Source: Clostridia bacterium
Lineage (GTDB): Bacteria > Bacillota_A > Clostridia > Christensenellales > CAG-138
Assembly (NCBI GenBank): GCA_017553815.1
Contig: JAFZJT010000177.1
Location: forward strand, 1 to 45,521
DNA: 45,521 nt
Direction of reading: 5' to 3'
Part shown: positions 16,975 through 25,900 of the stretch, piece after piece
How the letters are laid out: each line of letters opens with the position of its first letter
Numbering within the stretch: the first letter of the stretch is position 1
Notes under the pieces: generated by a model
Databases searched by the model: none
The model's input: the letters and a program-made list of their open reading frames with translations, nothing else
What the model was told of the DNA's origin: nothing
Made by a program: the position numbers and the translations under genes

Positions 16975-17580
16975 ATGAAAGCATCAAAGCTCTTTATTCT
17001 ATCGTTTATTTCGTTTTGCACCATGCTTGCCGCGGTATCTGCATGCAGTCGAACAGAAACCGATGAAATCAGCGATCATAATATGACCGCTGCGCCTACT
17101 GCCACAGCAGATGTTTATTTGTCTGAGTTTTGGGCAGATGGGCTGAAGCCCGTTGGGTACAGCGATAATATCGGTTCCGTGCTCGCATTGATGCTGGATG
17201 CAAACAGGCAGGATCAAGCTCGTGAATATGATGTGCTGATAGCTCTGCCAAGTGAGGCTTCCCTTGAAAATGTGAGCAAGGTCTGCGATACATCATCCTG
17301 GAGAGTTTGGGATCCGGTCGGCACATTGCTTGCCCGTAAAAGCTGCTACATCACCAAACTTACCGCCGATACTGTAGCAAAGCTTGCCGAATCCTTTTCT
17401 GATGGTCAAAATACGGTATTCTACTACATTGGCTCAGGCAAGATCGATGGTAACCATGAATACCTTTCTACAGAATGGATCGCTTCGGCATGCGAACAAA
17501 CCGGCGATCAAGTTGTTTTCGATGCAAACGGCAATGTTGTCTACTCTCCTGATATTATGATCGAAGACAGCAGCAAATAG
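16975..17580 (+). CDS. Putative lipoprotein, partner of the JAMM-like gene
   Basis: A 201-residue protein with a signal peptide ending AVSAC (Cys24), predicting a surface lipoprotein. The mature part starts with a Thr/Ala-rich linker and then an unrecognised domain. That domain holds segments such as [16 protein letters not shown] and [13 protein letters not shown], suggesting an alpha/beta fold. GGGAG precedes the ATG. It shares the AT-rich style of the JAMM-like gene and is likely co-transcribed with it. Its TAG ends two bases before copy B of the argF tail, so the borrowed argF terminator at 17737 serves as its own. A role as partner, inhibitor or immunity factor for the secreted protein is only a guess. 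Confidence 0.65.
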   Translation: MKASKLFILSFISFCTMLAAVSACSRTETDEISDHNMTAAPTATADVYLSEFWADGLKPVGYSDNIGSVLALMLDANRQDQAREYDVLIALPSEASLENVSKVCDTSSWRVWDPVGTLLARKSCYITKLTADTVAKLAESFSDGQNTVFYYIGSGKIDGNHEYLSTEWIASACEQTGDQVVFDANGNVVYSPDIMIEDSSK

Positions 17581-17582
17581 AA

Positions 17583-17708
17583 GTCGTAGTTGCCAAGCAG
17601 GAAGTTACGAACGAGGTTTTCCGCTGCGAAAGAAGCAAGGTTTTCGACGAGGCGGAGAATCGCATGCACACCATCAAGGCCGTTATGGTCGCAACCGCAG
17701 GCAAATAA
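17583..17708 (+). pseudogene. argF 3'-end fragment (copy B)
   Basis: This is 41 codons plus stop, colinear with the end of the intact argF and in the same frame, including the identical last segment [16 protein letters not shown]. Several residues differ (for example NEVFRCERS against DEVFRCPQS), and synonymous wobble changes are present. This suggests origin from a related but diverged argF allele. No start or 5' part is present. It begins two bases after the lipoprotein stop. Confidence 0.85.
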
Positions 17709-17736
17709 TCAAGCCCTTTGATAACCTAACCCTTTG

Positions 17737-17770
17737 CGGCGCTTCCCCAAGCGGGAGGCGCCGTTTATTA
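17737..17770 (+). terminator. Terminator in copy B, ends module 1
   Basis: The arms 17737-17747 and 17753-17763 match the argF terminator, with GGCGCC in place of GGTGCC. TTTATTA follows. It would end transcripts of the JAMM-like gene and its lipoprotein. Confidence 0.75.
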
Positions 17771-17857
17771 TGCGACCACTATGTAATTATTATATAAAGA
17801 AGCTTTGCAAACCTTGTGCCTGCTTTAAATATATTTTTTCTAAATGTCTTTACGGTG

Positions 17858-17885
17858 TTGACAAACTGTTTTTTATATATATAAT
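17858..17885 (+). promoter_or_regulatory. Promoter of cargo module 2
   Basis: TTGACA (17858-17863), a 16-base spacer and TATAAT (17880-17885): both boxes are full consensus. The -35 box lies in the repeat and the -10 box in new sequence, as in copy A. Confidence 0.8.
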
Positions 17886-17953
17886 CAAACTGTAGTCGCG
17901 ACACGAAAAAGAAAATACCGTTTGGAGGGTTCATGTTGATAAGGAGACTGATA

Positions 17954-18958
17954 ATGCAAAAACGCATAAGGTATACAACCGTTTTTTTGGCGCTGATATT
18001 CTGCATCATTCCGATAGTTTGCATGCTTATGTTTCACCATCTTAATCTGACCGATGTTTTAACCAAGATGGGCGGCGACGGCTTCGGCGATGAGGTTGCG
18101 ATGGTCAAGGTTGAAGGAACAATAGACGGCGCTGCGCTGATACGCGCAGCCGAGGGCGAAAAAGTTCGATCCGCGCTGTATTATGACGTGGAAAATGACA
18201 GCGAAACCCTTCGTTACATCTATTTTAATAAGGATTATGTGCATCTGCCTATGAAGAGCGGGCGATTTTTTATGCGCTCGGATTTTTACAGCGGTGATAA
18301 CACCGCCGTTGTTGGCACGGAAATGGAAAGCTCGATTTATACCGATTCGCACGGAGATAAACAAATAATGTGCAGCGGCGTGCAGTACCGCGTTATAGGC
18401 ATTCTTGGATATGAGCAGCCCACAAAGCTGGATAGCTACATCTTTTTGAATCTCGATTCGCTCGGCGAGGTCGAAAGCCCGCTTCTGACGATGGATCATT
18501 TGGAAACGGTGACTTCATTAGATCCTTCCGGCGATTTTCGCTCAAGGCTGTCCGAAGAGAACGTTTATGCACGCTATATTTCGGGAGGAAAGAGCTTCAA
18601 TGATTCGATAATGCCCGAGGTTCTTGCTTCGCGCCGATTTGCCGCCATACTTGTCTGCTGCGCGATCCTGCTGCTGCTGGTTTCGGCGCAGTGGGTCAAT
18701 TCGCAGCGATTGGAGGTGGCCGTGCGAATGCTCGTTGGCGCTCCTCCAATAAGGATCGCCGCTCTTATCGCCGGAAAATACCTTGTTATCGCGCTCGCTG
18801 CCCTTATTGCGGGCGCAGCATACTGCCTTATAAGATACCCCGCCTATATAGCGGATCTTGTGCATGGATATGAAATTTGCGGGGTCTACATCGTCATTAT
18901 TCTGCTTTGGAGTATCGGTTCACTTTTTCGCACCAATATTCAGGAGGCTTTGAAATGA
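17954..18958 (+). CDS. ABC transporter permease, MacB/FtsX type (first)
   Basis: A 334-residue membrane protein, permease of an ABC transporter. One N-terminal helix (about 8-28) is followed by a long extracellular MacB_PCD-like domain (about 30-220). Three C-terminal helices (about 230-330) contain the FtsX-type VAVRMLVGAPPIRIAALIAGKYL segment. AAGGAG lies seven bases before ATG 17954, so I prefer this to the in-frame ATG at 17933, whose GGAGG is very close. Its TGA overlaps the next ATG by four bases. This is the first gene of a three-gene transporter module. The substrate is not evident; antimicrobial peptide export or lipoprotein handling are typical for the class. Confidence 0.78.
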   Translation: MQKRIRYTTVFLALIFCIIPIVCMLMFHHLNLTDVLTKMGGDGFGDEVAMVKVEGTIDGAALIRAAEGEKVRSALYYDVENDSETLRYIYFNKDYVHLPMKSGRFFMRSDFYSGDNTAVVGTEMESSIYTDSHGDKQIMCSGVQYRVIGILGYEQPTKLDSYIFLNLDSLGEVESPLLTMDHLETVTSLDPSGDFRSRLSEENVYARYISGGKSFNDSIMPEVLASRRFAAILVCCAILLLLVSAQWVNSQRLEVAVRMLVGAPPIRIAALIAGKYLVIALAALIAGAAYCLIRYPAYIADLVHGYEICGVYIVIILLWSIGSLFRTNIQEALK

Positions 18959-20211
18959 GCGTGTTATTTACGAATCTGCGTATAATCATGGGAAAGCATA
19001 AGTTTGTTACCTTTCTGATTATTGTTTTTACAGCTATTGTTTTGAGCATTTTCGGCCTGTTGGTCACAAACGCCACTCAAGCTCAGGCTTCTTTTCGAAG
19101 CTTCGAGGAAACCTATGGTAATAAAACCTTTTACGCTTGCGGCGAAACACTCAGCGATCAGCAATATAATGAATATCGCCTCAATGACAGCCTAAATCTC
19201 TATGGTAAGTTTTTAGAGTTTAATCGTCTTATGATGAAGTCCGAGAGATTCACGCTTATCAGTTATGCCATGCAGCCTGTCTATCTCTTTTCGCCGGAAA
19301 TACCGGAGCGCTTTTTATATAACTATGAGTTCGGTTTGCATACTACGCCCGAATATTACAAAGGTCGGTTGTATCAGCACGCAAAATCCATTCAGGTTTC
19401 CGAGTCATTCTTCGCCGAGTTCGATATAAAGATTGCAAGCGGAGAAGCGTTTAGCGATGACGATTATCATCTTGAGATCGGAGAACCGATACCGATCCTG
19501 CTTGGCAGCGAATATGATGGAATTGTATCAATAGGCGAGGTGCTTAAAGGTGATTATTTTGAAAAATGCAGCTTTGTTGTAAAGGGTTTTATTGAGAAGG
19601 ACTCTTTCTTCCCTGCAAAAGGCACCATGCTCTCCTGTGACCGATATATCATTCTTCCCGTAATGACTTATGAAAAAGATAGCGAGGCGGCAAGATTATC
19701 CGTGCTGCAAACAGTGGGCGGCATAATTGTTTCCTCGCTTGGATATGATGAAACTCTATCGCAGTTTGAACAATTCAGGGAGCAAGCCGGGTTGAAAAAA
19801 AGCATGGTTCGTTTCTCCTATCCGAAAGAAAACAATAACCGAAGCATCCTTGACCAATACTCCGCCATGACCAAGGAGGTTGCAAGCCAATTCACCGTTA
19901 TGGTGCTGATAATCATGCTTTTCGGCGTGATAGCCGCAACGCTCACGCTTTGCAGCGCGCTTCGTGAAAACAGGCGGAATTTCGGCGTTGAAATGCTCTG
20001 CGGCGCAACGAGGGTGGATATCTTCAAGGTCGCGCTGCTGTTCCTGTTAACGGTGCTGCTCGCGGCGGATGCGCTGAGCATGATGTTCGCGCCCGATGCT
20101 ATGCTCAGCATTCAGCTCGCCGTGCTGTGTATGCTGCTGCTCAGCTCGATCATAACGGCTGTTTACATCAAAAATATGGATATGCACGATATTTTAGGAG
20201 GAAATGAATAA
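18955..20211 (+). CDS. ABC transporter permease, FtsX type (second)
   Basis: A 418-residue permease partner. It has an N-terminal helix (about 18-40), an extracellular region of nearly 270 residues, then three helices (about 325-410). The segment GVEMLCGATRVDIFKVALLFLL is typical of FtsX permeases. AGGAGG lies eight bases before the ATG, which overlaps the previous stop in ATGA. Clearly AT-richer in its first two thirds than the core genes. Its extracellular domain is not obviously similar to that of the first permease, so the two probably form a heterodimer around the ATPase encoded next. Confidence 0.75.
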   Translation: MSVLFTNLRIIMGKHKFVTFLIIVFTAIVLSIFGLLVTNATQAQASFRSFEETYGNKTFYACGETLSDQQYNEYRLNDSLNLYGKFLEFNRLMMKSERFTLISYAMQPVYLFSPEIPERFLYNYEFGLHTTPEYYKGRLYQHAKSIQVSESFFAEFDIKIASGEAFSDDDYHLEIGEPIPILLGSEYDGIVSIGEVLKGDYFEKCSFVVKGFIEKDSFFPAKGTMLSCDRYIILPVMTYEKDSEAARLSVLQTVGGIIVSSLGYDETLSQFEQFREQAGLKKSMVRFSYPKENNNRSILDQYSAMTKEVASQFTVMVLIIMLFGVIAATLTLCSALRENRRNFGVEMLCGATRVDIFKVALLFLLTVLLAADALSMMFAPDAMLSIQLAVLCMLLLSSIITAVYIKNMDMHDILGGNE

Positions 20212-20212
20212 T

Positions 20213-20890
20213 ATGATACAGTTATCCGATATTTGCGTTACGTTCGGTAAGGAAAACAATAGGATCGATGCGCTGAAGAATGTCAGCCTCGAAGTTCGGC
20301 AGGGTGAATTCCTTGCCGTTATGGGCAAGAGCGGCTGCGGCAAATCCACGCTTTTAAACGTGATAGGCGGTGTTCTCAAGCCCACCAAAGGCAGCTACCT
20401 GTTTGAAGGAAACGATGTTTCTGCATTCAGCGGAAAGCAGATGGCGGAGTTTCGCAACCGCAATATTGGCTTTATAGTGCAAAACTTTGCGCTTGTTAAT
20501 GAAATGACCGTTCGCGAAAACATAATGCTGCCGCTTGCGTACGCGAAAGTAAAGCGGAGCGAAGCGGTAAAGCGCACCGAAGAAGCCATGGAAAGGCTCG
20601 GCATAATTCAATACGAGTACAGTTTTCCCGCCAAGCTTTCGGGAGGCGAAAGACAGCGCGTTGCTATCGCAAGGAGCATCGCGGCAGATACTTCAGTTAT
20701 CCTTGCCGATGAACCGACGGGTTCGCTTGATGAAGCCACGGGCAGGGCGGTTATAGATATTTTCAAAGAGCTGAACAGAGAGGGAAAAACCATTATTATG
20801 GTCACACACGACCGCGAGCTAGCGGAGCAGGGTACGAGAATGCTCACAATGAAGGACGGCGAGCTGTTAATCTCGATGACACTGCCCTGA
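20213..20890 (+). CDS. ABC transporter ATP-binding protein, MacB/LolD type
   Basis: A 225-residue ATPase that powers the two preceding permeases. All motifs are present: Walker A GKSGCGKST, Q-loop IVQNF, signature KLSGGERQRVAIARS, Walker B VILADEPTG and H-loop THD. The upstream ATG at 20204 lies two bases from AGGAGG, too close, so ATG 20213 is chosen, eleven bases away. The stop lies six bases before the third argF-tail copy. No two-component system or peptide gene adjoins it, so the transported compound is unknown. Confidence 0.9.
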   Translation: MIQLSDICVTFGKENNRIDALKNVSLEVRQGEFLAVMGKSGCGKSTLLNVIGGVLKPTKGSYLFEGNDVSAFSGKQMAEFRNRNIGFIVQNFALVNEMTVRENIMLPLAYAKVKRSEAVKRTEEAMERLGIIQYEYSFPAKLSGGERQRVAIARSIAADTSVILADEPTGSLDEATGRAVIDIFKELNREGKTIIMVTHDRELAEQGTRMLTMKDGELLISMTLP

Positions 20891-20896
20891 GAGTCC

Positions 20897-20929
20897 AAGG
20901 CCGTTATGGTCGCCACCGCGGGCAAATAA
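20897..20929 (+). repeat. argF-tail repeat, copy C (short)
   Basis: 33 bases equal to the last ten codons and stop of argF ([10 protein letters not shown]), with two mismatches against copy A. After the stop the sequence is unrelated to copies A and B. This copy marks the right border of module 2 and may be the original argF end, or an attachment-site-like core. Confidence 0.8.
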
Positions 20930-20967
20930 GGCTTGCTAAAAGAATAAGCAATTTAATAAATGCCGAT

Positions 20968-20991
20968 GGGCGCGGAGCTTGCTCCGCGCCC
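20968..20991 (+). terminator. GC-rich hairpin after copy C
   Basis: GGGCGCGGA and TCCGCGCCC are perfect 9-bp arms around a 6-base loop. The following TTGTA is a weak T-tract. It is likely the terminator of the ABC module and perhaps the ancestral argF terminator. Confidence 0.55.
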
Positions 20992-21042
20992 TTGTACTAA
21001 GCTCTGCGGCATGGGGCGCATTCAAGCGTATCAAGCCGTATC

Positions 21043-21080
21043 AAAAAAGCTCCGGGAATACCTAAGGCTTGCCCGGAGCT
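21043..21080 (-). terminator. Terminator of the phosphosugar mutase unit
   Basis: On the minus strand, a perfect 9-bp stem (21072-21080 with 21048-21056) and a 15-base loop are followed by six T. It lies 50 bases after the mutase stop. Confidence 0.8.
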
Positions 21081-21129
21081 GTATTCATTTGATATTGCGG
21101 ATGAAACCCGCGTTTTTCCACTCCGCGCT

Positions 21130-22875
21130 TTACATTCCGAGCAGCTCGCCCATCAGCCTGTCAACGCCCGCTTCGAGCTTTTCCATGCGCTCCTCTGCCG
21201 TCTTTTTAGCGTGTGCGAAAACGCTCATATAGACCTTGAGCTTCGGCTCGGTGCCGCTCGGGCGCACTATCAGCCAGCCGTCATGGGGCAGCAGATAGCG
21301 GAGCATATTCGTTTTCGGAAGGTCGATCTTGGTTTTGAGGCCGCAACCGCAGTTCACGCGTACGCCCGTGGAGTAGTCCTCACGAATGAGCACGTTTATC
21401 TCGTCGCCAATGACATCGGGCGGGTCGTTTTTCAAAGAGCTCATCGCCGAGGAGATCCGCTCGAGACCCTCCTTGCCCTTGAGCGTGTAGGACTTGGTTT
21501 TTTCGATGAAATAGCCGTATTTTTCGTAGATCTCCTCGAGAACGTCGATTAGCCCCTTGCCGCGCGAAGCGTAGACCGTTGCCGCCTCGCAAACGAGCAT
21601 CGCCGCGAGCACTGCGTCCTTATCGTGGGCAAAGCCGCCCGCGAGGAAGCCGTAGCTCTCCTCGAAGCCGAAGATGAATTTGCTGCCGGAATAGTTCTCG
21701 GCGAAGTCGATCTGCTCGGCGATGAACCTGAATCCCGTCAGAACATGGCGCATATCCACGCCGAAATCATAGCAGATAGCGTCCGCAAGGGAGGTGGAAA
21801 CGACCGATTTGACGACGAAGCCGTCGTAGGGCAGCTTATTCTGCTCCGAAAGCTCGGAAATGATGTAGTAGATGAGGATGCAGCCTATCTGGTTGCCCGT
21901 CAGCACACGGTATTCCCCATCCGAAGCGCGCACCGCGACGCCGAGTCGGTCGGAATCGGGGTCGGTGGCGAAAAGAAGCCCCGCGTTGACCTTTTTGCCG
22001 AGCTCCATCGCGAGCTTGAAAGCGTTCGGATCCTCGGGATTGGGCGCTTTAACGGTCGGAAAATCGCCGTTCGGCTGTTCCTGCTCCTTGACAACGTGCA
22101 GATTCTTTACTCCGATGCGCTCAAGGATGGTCGTAACGGGCACGAGGCCGCTTCCGTGCAGGGGCGAATAGACGATGCCGCCCTCCATCTTCGACGCCTT
22201 CTCGCGCACGATGTCGGGGTTTATCATAACGCTCATGGTTTTTTCGTAGTATATCTCGTCGATCTCCCTGCCGATCAGCTTGATAAGGCCCTTGCGCTTT
22301 GCCTGCTCAAGATCCATAAGCTTCGTGTCGAAATAGCCGAAGCTCCTAATGCTTTCGAGGATCTCCTTAGCGCGGGCGGGGTCGATCTGTCCGCCGTGGC
22401 TCCAGTAGACCTTATAGCCGTTGTACTCGGGCGGATTGTGGCTCGCGGTGATGACTACGCCCGCCGCACAGCCAAGCTCTCGCACCGTGAAGGAAAGCTG
22501 CGGAACGCTGTGCAGGGTGGAATAAAGAAACACCTTCACGCCGTACGCAGCAAGCGTTCTTGCTGTCATCTCGGCGAAGCGGTCGGAGCAGCGGCGCGAA
22601 TCGTATGCCACCGCAACTCCCTTTTCGGCAGCGCCCGCTATATTCAGAAGGCAGGCGGCGAGACCTGCGCTCGCACGGCGCACGACGTAATCGTTCATGC
22701 GGTTGGAGCCCATCCCGATAACGCCGCGAAGCCCCGCGGTGCCGAAATCGAGCTCGGTATAGAAGCGATCCTCGAGCTGCTTTTCATCGCCCGAAGCGGC
22801 GAGAAGCTCGTTTCTTTCAGCCTCGCTCAGCGATGGCTCGTTGATCCATTTCAAGTATTCTTCACGATAGCCCAT
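21130..22875 (-). CDS. Phospho-sugar mutase (phosphoglucomutase/PGM2 type)
   Basis: A 581-residue cytoplasmic enzyme of the alpha-D-phosphohexomutase superfamily, close in length to PgcA/PGM2. It interconverts sugar 1- and 6-phosphates (glucose most likely, possibly pentoses). The catalytic phosphoserine is Ser145 in TASHNPPEYNG. The Mg2+ loop is DPDSDR (305-310). FGFEESYGFLAG is the sugar-binding loop, and RPSGTEPKLKVY is the phosphate-binding end. GGGAGG precedes the ATG. It follows the BY-kinase gene by 112 bases on the same strand, so it may supply glucose 1-phosphate for the exopolysaccharide that the kinase controls. Confidence 0.92.
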   Translation of the reverse strand: MGYREEYLKWINEPSLSEAERNELLAASGDEKQLEDRFYTELDFGTAGLRGVIGMGSNRMNDYVVRRASAGLAACLLNIAGAAEKGVAVAYDSRRCSDRFAEMTARTLAAYGVKVFLYSTLHSVPQLSFTVRELGCAAGVVITASHNPPEYNGYKVYWSHGGQIDPARAKEILESIRSFGYFDTKLMDLEQAKRKGLIKLIGREIDEIYYEKTMSVMINPDIVREKASKMEGGIVYSPLHGSGLVPVTTILERIGVKNLHVVKEQEQPNGDFPTVKAPNPEDPNAFKLAMELGKKVNAGLLFATDPDSDRLGVAVRASDGEYRVLTGNQIGCILIYYIISELSEQNKLPYDGFVVKSVVSTSLADAICYDFGVDMRHVLTGFRFIAEQIDFAENYSGSKFIFGFEESYGFLAGGFAHDKDAVLAAMLVCEAATVYASRGKGLIDVLEEIYEKYGYFIEKTKSYTLKGKEGLERISSAMSSLKNDPPDVIGDEINVLIREDYSTGVRVNCGCGLKTKIDLPKTNMLRYLLPHDGWLIVRPSGTEPKLKVYMSVFAHAKKTAEERMEKLEAGVDRLMGELLGM

Positions 22876-22987
22876 AGGTTTTCCTCCCGATCCATCCGTT
22901 TACACTGTTCATCGATAATTAGTATAGGGCACATCCCGCCTCGGTATGAGCCGAGAACAATCGTTTTGCGGAATATGCCCGTATTCT

Positions 22988-25900
22988 TTACTGTTTGCTG
23001 TTCGCGGCATCCTGCTCGCCGCGCTCATCGGACGACTTGCCGTAGCTGCCGTATTCACCGTACTTGCCGTACTTGCCGTACCCGCCGTAGCCGCCGTACT
23101 TGCCGTAGCCGCCGTACTTGCCGTACTTACCGTAGCCGCCGTACTTGCCATAGCTGCTGCGCTTGCTACGTCCTCCGTAGGTGCTGTACTTTCCGTAGCT
23201 TCCGTATGAGGAATGCTTGAATTTCTTGGCGTAGTTCTGACCCGTTTCGGAGATGCCGGCGTTATTGAGAACGTAGCCTATGAAGCGCTTGCCCGTGCTC
23301 GCAAGATTGCTGATACCGGCGTTGAGCGCGCTCTTGGTGGTATAGTCCTGACAGATGATGTAGACTATTGCATCGGAGTAGCCCGCGATGATCTGAACAT
23401 CCGCAAGGATCGAGCTGGGCGGGGAGTCGATGATGACGATATCCGCCATCTCGCGCAGCTTCTGAATAAGCTCCGCAAAGCGCTTCGTGCGCAGCATCTC
23501 GGGAGCGTTGTAGTTTTTGGAAGAGCCGCAGATAGCGAAGAAGTTGGTATCGACCTGTCCGATTATCTCTTCCATCTCGGCTTCGCCCTTGAGATAGTCA
23601 ACAAGATACTTTTCGCTCGTTCCGTTGAGTTCCTTGACTGTTGAGGGCTTTCTTATATCGGAATCGAGGAACACGACCCTCTTTCCGACGCCCGCAAACG
23701 CAAACGCGGTGTTGAGAGCGACCGTGGATTTGCCCTCGCCGGGAACCGAACCCGCGAACAGAATGATCTTTTCGCCGTTCTCCATCGCGGATTTTTCGAG
23801 CCTCTTTCTGATAAGGGTAACGGAATCAGAGAAATCTTTCGACGTGTTCTCGTTGTCTATGGTAACGAGTTGGTTGCCGCCCGTGACTCTGTTGAAGGCA
23901 ACGTCGTAGGGAAGGGTTCCGATACAGCGCAGGTTCAGCATGCTGCGGATCTCATCCACACTGCCCACCGTGCGCTTTAGGAAGTTGATAAGTATAGAAA
24001 GTATCAGACCCACTGCAAGTCCGATCACCGCGGCCTTTACGACGAGCTCCTTGTAATTAACGGGGTTGTACGCATAGGTTGAAACTGAGGGTTCGCTCAG
24101 AAGCACCATTCTCGTGCTTCCGATAACGATGCTTGCCGCATGCGGATACTTTTCTATCGCGGCTTCAAGCATCCTGAGCGCACTGTCGGGATTCGACGAA
24201 GTGGCCGTCAGCGTAAACATGGAGGTGTTCCTTGAAACCTTGACCGAAAGCGACGCCGGCGGCGACTTGACTCCGAGCTCCTCGCTGATCATGTTTCTGA
24301 GCAGCTCGCTGTTTAGGATATAGGGGAGTATCTTTGAATAGCGCTGCGCGACAGCCAGTGAAAACGTAGGTGCCTCCGACGAGCTCGAGCTCATCGCGGT
24401 AATATTGAACACGGCCTGCGCTCTGTACATGGGCACATGGGTCTTTTTTGTTTTGAGTACAAGGAACGCCGCAAGGATCGCACCAACCAGAATGGGAACC
24501 CAGATCAGCTTCAGGAAGGTTTTCAGCGTTCCCGTTACGACATGCATCAGATCGATCTCGACGCCGTCCTCTTCGGGAGCTCCTTCCGTGGAATTGTTGC
24601 CGAAGTAGCTGACCTCGGGCTCGGCGATCCGTTCGGCCGATCTGCGCTCGATCTCATGCGATGCATCGGCGGCTCCGTCCGAGCCTACCAGCTCCTCCGG
24701 CGGGATCTGCCCGTCGCCGAAGCCGTTGCCGCCATACGCGCCGTAGCTGCCGTAATTGCCGTAGCTGCCGTAATTGCCGTAGCTGCCGTAGTTGCCGTAG
24801 CGGCCGTAGTTGCCGTAGCGGCCGTAATTGCCGGAGCGGCCGTAGTCGCCGTAGCGACCGTAATTGCCGTAGCTGCTCCCGTACGAAATCCTCTTTTGCT
24901 TGCCGTAGTTGCTCGAACCTGATACTCCCGAGTCAAACAGACCGCCGAGCAGGGGCATATAGGTCACGTCGTTGAGGATATAGCCGAGCATATCGGTGTT
25001 CGTACTGAGGGATTCAAGCGCCGTCTGGATCCTTCTTGCGGTCGCAAAGCCCTGACGAACCACCATTATGCCCGCGTCGCTGAGCTCCGCGCAGTAGTCC
25101 GCGATCTTCGATGCGGCCACCGGGGGAGTGTCTATTATGATGAAATCATACTTATTGCGAGCCTCCTCAAGGAAGGTCTGCATTCTCTCGGAGCCGATCA
25201 GCTTAAGGCCGTTTGTGACCTTGCCCTTACATATCATGAGACTAAGCGAGGGAACGCCCTCAAGCTTGGGCAGTTCGAGTTCCTCATCGCTCGAAAGCAC
25301 TTCATCGATACTCGAACCTAAATCATCCGCAAGAGCAAACATCCTCTTGAGCGAGGGCTCGCCCATATCCGCTTCGATAAGCAGTACGTTTGCATTCTCC
25401 CTTGCAAAGGTCAGCGCCATGTTGGCGGCGAAAGTCGATCTGCCCTCGTCCGAATCCACGCTCGCTATCATCAGCACCTTTGCGCCGTTCATCTTCATCA
25501 GATACTGCACCCTTGTTTGGATGAGGCGCATGGTCTCGGAATAGCCGAAGCTCGTGGTCGGGCTGTTCACAAGCAGGTTTCCGCTCGATGATCGCTTCAC
25601 TTTGGAGCCGCCCTTATCCGCGCGTCTTCTCTTCCTTGAAGATCCGCGCTTGCTCTGGCGGTCGATCGTTGCGAGCTTTTCGAAGCTGCCGACCTTTTTT
25701 TCAAAATCGACCTCGTTATAGATCTTTGTGGACAGTATGGTTTTCACGACCGAGCACGCAGCAAGAATAAGCAGCGCCATGCTCGAGTATTTTATTACCT
25801 GCGATTTTCTGTTTATCGGTTTATTCGGGCTCGACGGCACCTTCGGGCTGATCAGAACGGTTGCCGAAACATTCTTGAGCACCTTTTCCGTAACGAGGGT

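Larger units (their letters stand above)
17583..17869 (+). repeat. argF-tail repeat, copy B
   Basis: This copy comprises the argF fragment, terminator (17737-17770) and TTGACA (17858-17863) in the same order and spacing as copy A, with one single-base indel downstream of the stop. It separates cargo modules 1 and 2. Confidence 0.85.

Noticed and set aside
15879..20930. Integrase or transposase gene within the argF island
   Set aside because: All five coding regions there have other assignments, and no tyrosine or serine recombinase motif is seen.
23039..24907. CRISPR-like tandem repeats
   Set aside because: The short repeats are in frame and encode Tyr-Gly tails; there are no unique spacers and no cas genes.
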